NCBI GenBank assembly: GCA_025350745.1
Contig: JANXXG010000320.1
Location: 1-7,257 of the forward strand
Direction of reading: 5' to 3'
DNA length: 7,257 nt
Source of the DNA: Chloroflexota bacterium
GTDB taxonomy: Bacteria > Chloroflexota > Limnocylindria > P2-11E
Shown piece after piece: positions 6,689-7,257 of the stretch (position 1 is its first letter; every line of letters begins with the position of its first letter). The position numbers and the translations under genes are program-made. Under the pieces are notes generated by a model. The model was given only the letters and a program-made list of their open reading frames with translations, made no database searches and had not been told where the DNA came from.

Positions 6689-6694
6689 AGTATC
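6689..6694 (-). promoter_or_regulatory. Putative -10 element (GATACT) for the prmC-wecA operon
   Basis: Minus-strand GATACT (4 of 6 matches to TATAAT) is followed by TCGAAC and then GTG 6682, so a transcript would begin at or beside the start codon. It overlaps the opposite-strand TATCGT proposed for yjbQ. No clear -35 box is visible. Confidence 0.35.
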
Positions 6695-6696
6695 GT
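6691..6696 (+). promoter_or_regulatory. Putative -10 element (TATCGT) for yjbQ and its mini-ORF
   Basis: TATCGT fits TANNNT and is identical to the hexamer before the DUF72 gene. It ends 8 bases before ATG 6705 (mini-ORF) and 28 bases before ATG 6725 (yjbQ). It lies in the 42-base divergent gap and shares bases with the prmC -10-like element on the other strand. Confidence 0.35.
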
Positions 6697-6704
6697 CGGG
6701 TCGA

Positions 6705-6728
6705 ATGCCGATGGCCCGATCCACATGA
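6705..6728 (+). CDS. Possible 7-codon leader mini-ORF coupled to yjbQ
   Basis: ATG 6705 opens a frame encoding MPMARST and ending in TGA at 6726-6728, which overlaps the yjbQ ATG (6725-6727) as ATGA. A -10-like TATCGT ends 8 bases upstream, so the mini-ORF could be the leaderless start of the transcript, with yjbQ translated by re-initiation. yjbQ itself has no Shine-Dalgarno. A second in-frame ATG lies at 6711. Such a short ORF can arise by chance; the evidence is geometric only. Confidence 0.3.
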   Translation: MPMARST

Positions 6729-7141
6729 CCGTCGCTCACCGCGACCTTGGGATCGACACCCGGACGAGGACCGAGACGCTCGACATCACCGCGCAGGTCG
6801 TTGACGTTGTCGGGCGGAGCGAGATACGAAGCGGCATCTGTGTGGTGACCATCGCCCACACGACGGCTGGTGTGTTCGTGAACGAGAACGCCGACCCCGA
6901 CGTGCAGCGAGACGTCCTCGCGACGCTCGCGAAGCAGGTTCCCGACGATGGTGACTATCGGCACGCGGAGGGAAACTCGCCCGGGCACATCAAGTCGATC
7001 CTCGTGGGCACAGACGTGACCCTCGCGATCCGCGACGGGAAGCTCGGGCTCGGGCGCTGGCAGGGCATCTACCTCGCTGAGTTCGACGGCCCGCGCCGGC
7101 GTCATGTGACCGTGACGCTCATCGGCGACGCGTCGGGCTAA
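6725..7141 (+). CDS. yjbQ: YjbQ / UPF0047 family protein (annotated in databases as secondary thiamine-phosphate synthase enzyme)
   Basis: Complete 138-residue protein of the UPF0047 (YjbQ) family, usual length 130-140. The family core is unmistakable: VTIAHTTAGVFVNENADPDV at 41-60, DGDYRHAEGNSPGHIKSILVG at 75-95, and LGLGRWQGIYLAEFDGPRRR at 107-126, with the conserved histidines H45, H80 and H88. Members of this family have been reported to show weak thiamine-phosphate synthase activity, hence the database name; the true physiological role is not established. No other thiamine gene is nearby, so the context does not support a thiamine role. ATG 6725 is the first canonical start in frame and gives the family length. 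A longer open frame reaching 6068 is the antisense shadow of prmC. Divergent from prmC across 42 bases; a further plus-strand gene follows closely. Confidence 0.93.
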   Translation: MTVAHRDLGIDTRTRTETLDITAQVVDVVGRSEIRSGICVVTIAHTTAGVFVNENADPDVQRDVLATLAKQVPDDGDYRHAEGNSPGHIKSILVGTDVTLAIRDGKLGLGRWQGIYLAEFDGPRRRHVTVTLIGDASG

Positions 7142-7155
7142 ACTCGGCGCTTCTT

Positions 7156-7165
7156 AGGGGAGGAG
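7156..7165 (+). promoter_or_regulatory. Strong Shine-Dalgarno sequence
   Basis: AGGGGAGGAG, 14 bases after the yjbQ stop, contains a GGAGG core (7159-7163) and is the only strong ribosome-binding sequence found at a gene start here. The best-spaced codon after it (8 bases from GGAGG) is ATC at 7172; GTG 7187 and ATG 7199 in the same frame are 23 and 35 bases away. Confidence 0.6.
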
Positions 7166-7171
7166 CGACCC

Positions 7172-7257
7172 ATCTCGACCCTCACGGTGCCTCGCACGAT
7201 GACCGTCACCGAAAAGGCGGCTGCCCGCGCCCTGCGCACCGCGCTGTCGCGCGGCGG
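7172..7257 (+). CDS. 5' end of an unidentified gene, cut by the window edge
   Basis: An open frame runs to the window end: ISTLTVPRTMTVTEKAAARALRTALSRGG when read from ATC 7172. Candidate starts are GTG 7187, ATG 7199 (MTVTEKAAARALRTALSRGG), or the non-canonical ATC 7172, which alone has good spacing to the strong Shine-Dalgarno. The gene probably shares the yjbQ transcript, since only 30 bases separate them. Fewer than 30 residues are visible, forming a likely Ala/Arg-rich amphipathic helix. The ALxxALxRGG run faintly recalls TldD/PmbA N-termini, but this is far too little to assign a function. Confidence 0.5.
   Translation, partial: MSTLTVPRTMTVTEKAAARALRTALSRG

Noticed and set aside
6068..6724. 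Long N-terminal extension of the yjbQ frame
   Set aside because: It overlaps prmC antisense, and the YjbQ family begins at about ATG 6725; the extension shows no homologous features.
6683..7105. N-terminal extension of prmC on the minus strand
   Set aside because: It is the shadow of yjbQ; PrmC reaches its normal length from GTG 6682.
6725..7141. A thiamine-biosynthesis role or riboswitch linked to yjbQ
   Set aside because: No thi gene and no room for a TPP riboswitch in the 42-base upstream gap; the database name alone is not evidence of a thiamine pathway here.

Overview
The window is a GC-rich, almost gap-free stretch of bacterial chromosome carrying mainly housekeeping genes. All but two genes lie on the minus strand. 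The order prmC-tsaC-rpiB-glyA-upp-(wecA-like) resembles the prfA-prmC-ywlC-...-ywlF(rpiB)-glyA-upp order known from Bacillus subtilis and, as I recall, from Chloroflexota. With the high GC content, the leaderless-looking starts and the variant motifs, a Chloroflexota-type or deep actinobacterium-like lineage is my best guess. It is an inference only; no rRNA or marker alignment was available. There is no mobile element, tRNA, rRNA or CRISPR array.

Layout from right to left on the minus strand: a 42-base divergent intergenic region (6683-6724) separates yjbQ (plus strand) from a six-gene minus-strand run. That run is prmC (release-factor glutamine methyltransferase), tsaC (threonylcarbamoyl-AMP synthase), rpiB (ribose-5-phosphate isomerase B), glyA (serine hydroxymethyltransferase), upp (uracil phosphoribosyltransferase) and a wecA/MraY-type membrane sugar-phosphate transferase. 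Four of its five junctions are 4-base NTGA overlaps and the fifth is TGATG, so it is very probably one operon with coupled translation. It combines translation quality control (prmC, tsaC) with supply of one-carbon units, PRPP and UMP (glyA, rpiB, upp) and lipid-linked sugar synthesis for the envelope. Two more minus-strand genes follow, each after a short gap: a DUF72 (YecE-like) protein and the N-terminal part of a beta-propeller/S9-peptidase-like protein cut by the window edge. On the plus strand, yjbQ is followed by the first codons of another gene, also cut by the edge.

The most interesting signals are in how the genes start. The first genes of putative transcripts lack a Shine-Dalgarno sequence, but most have a -10-like hexamer 6-8 bases before the start codon, as expected for leaderless mRNAs. 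Inside the operon, starts are made by stop-start overlap, including an apparent CTG start for upp. yjbQ appears to be preceded by a 7-codon mini-ORF coupled to it by ATGA. The only strong Shine-Dalgarno in the window sits in front of a codon that is not a usual start (ATC). At protein level, the wecA-like enzyme lacks a catalytic aspartate that is normally invariant, and PrmC carries NLPY in place of NPPY. I found no clearly novel multi-gene defence or mobile system here.
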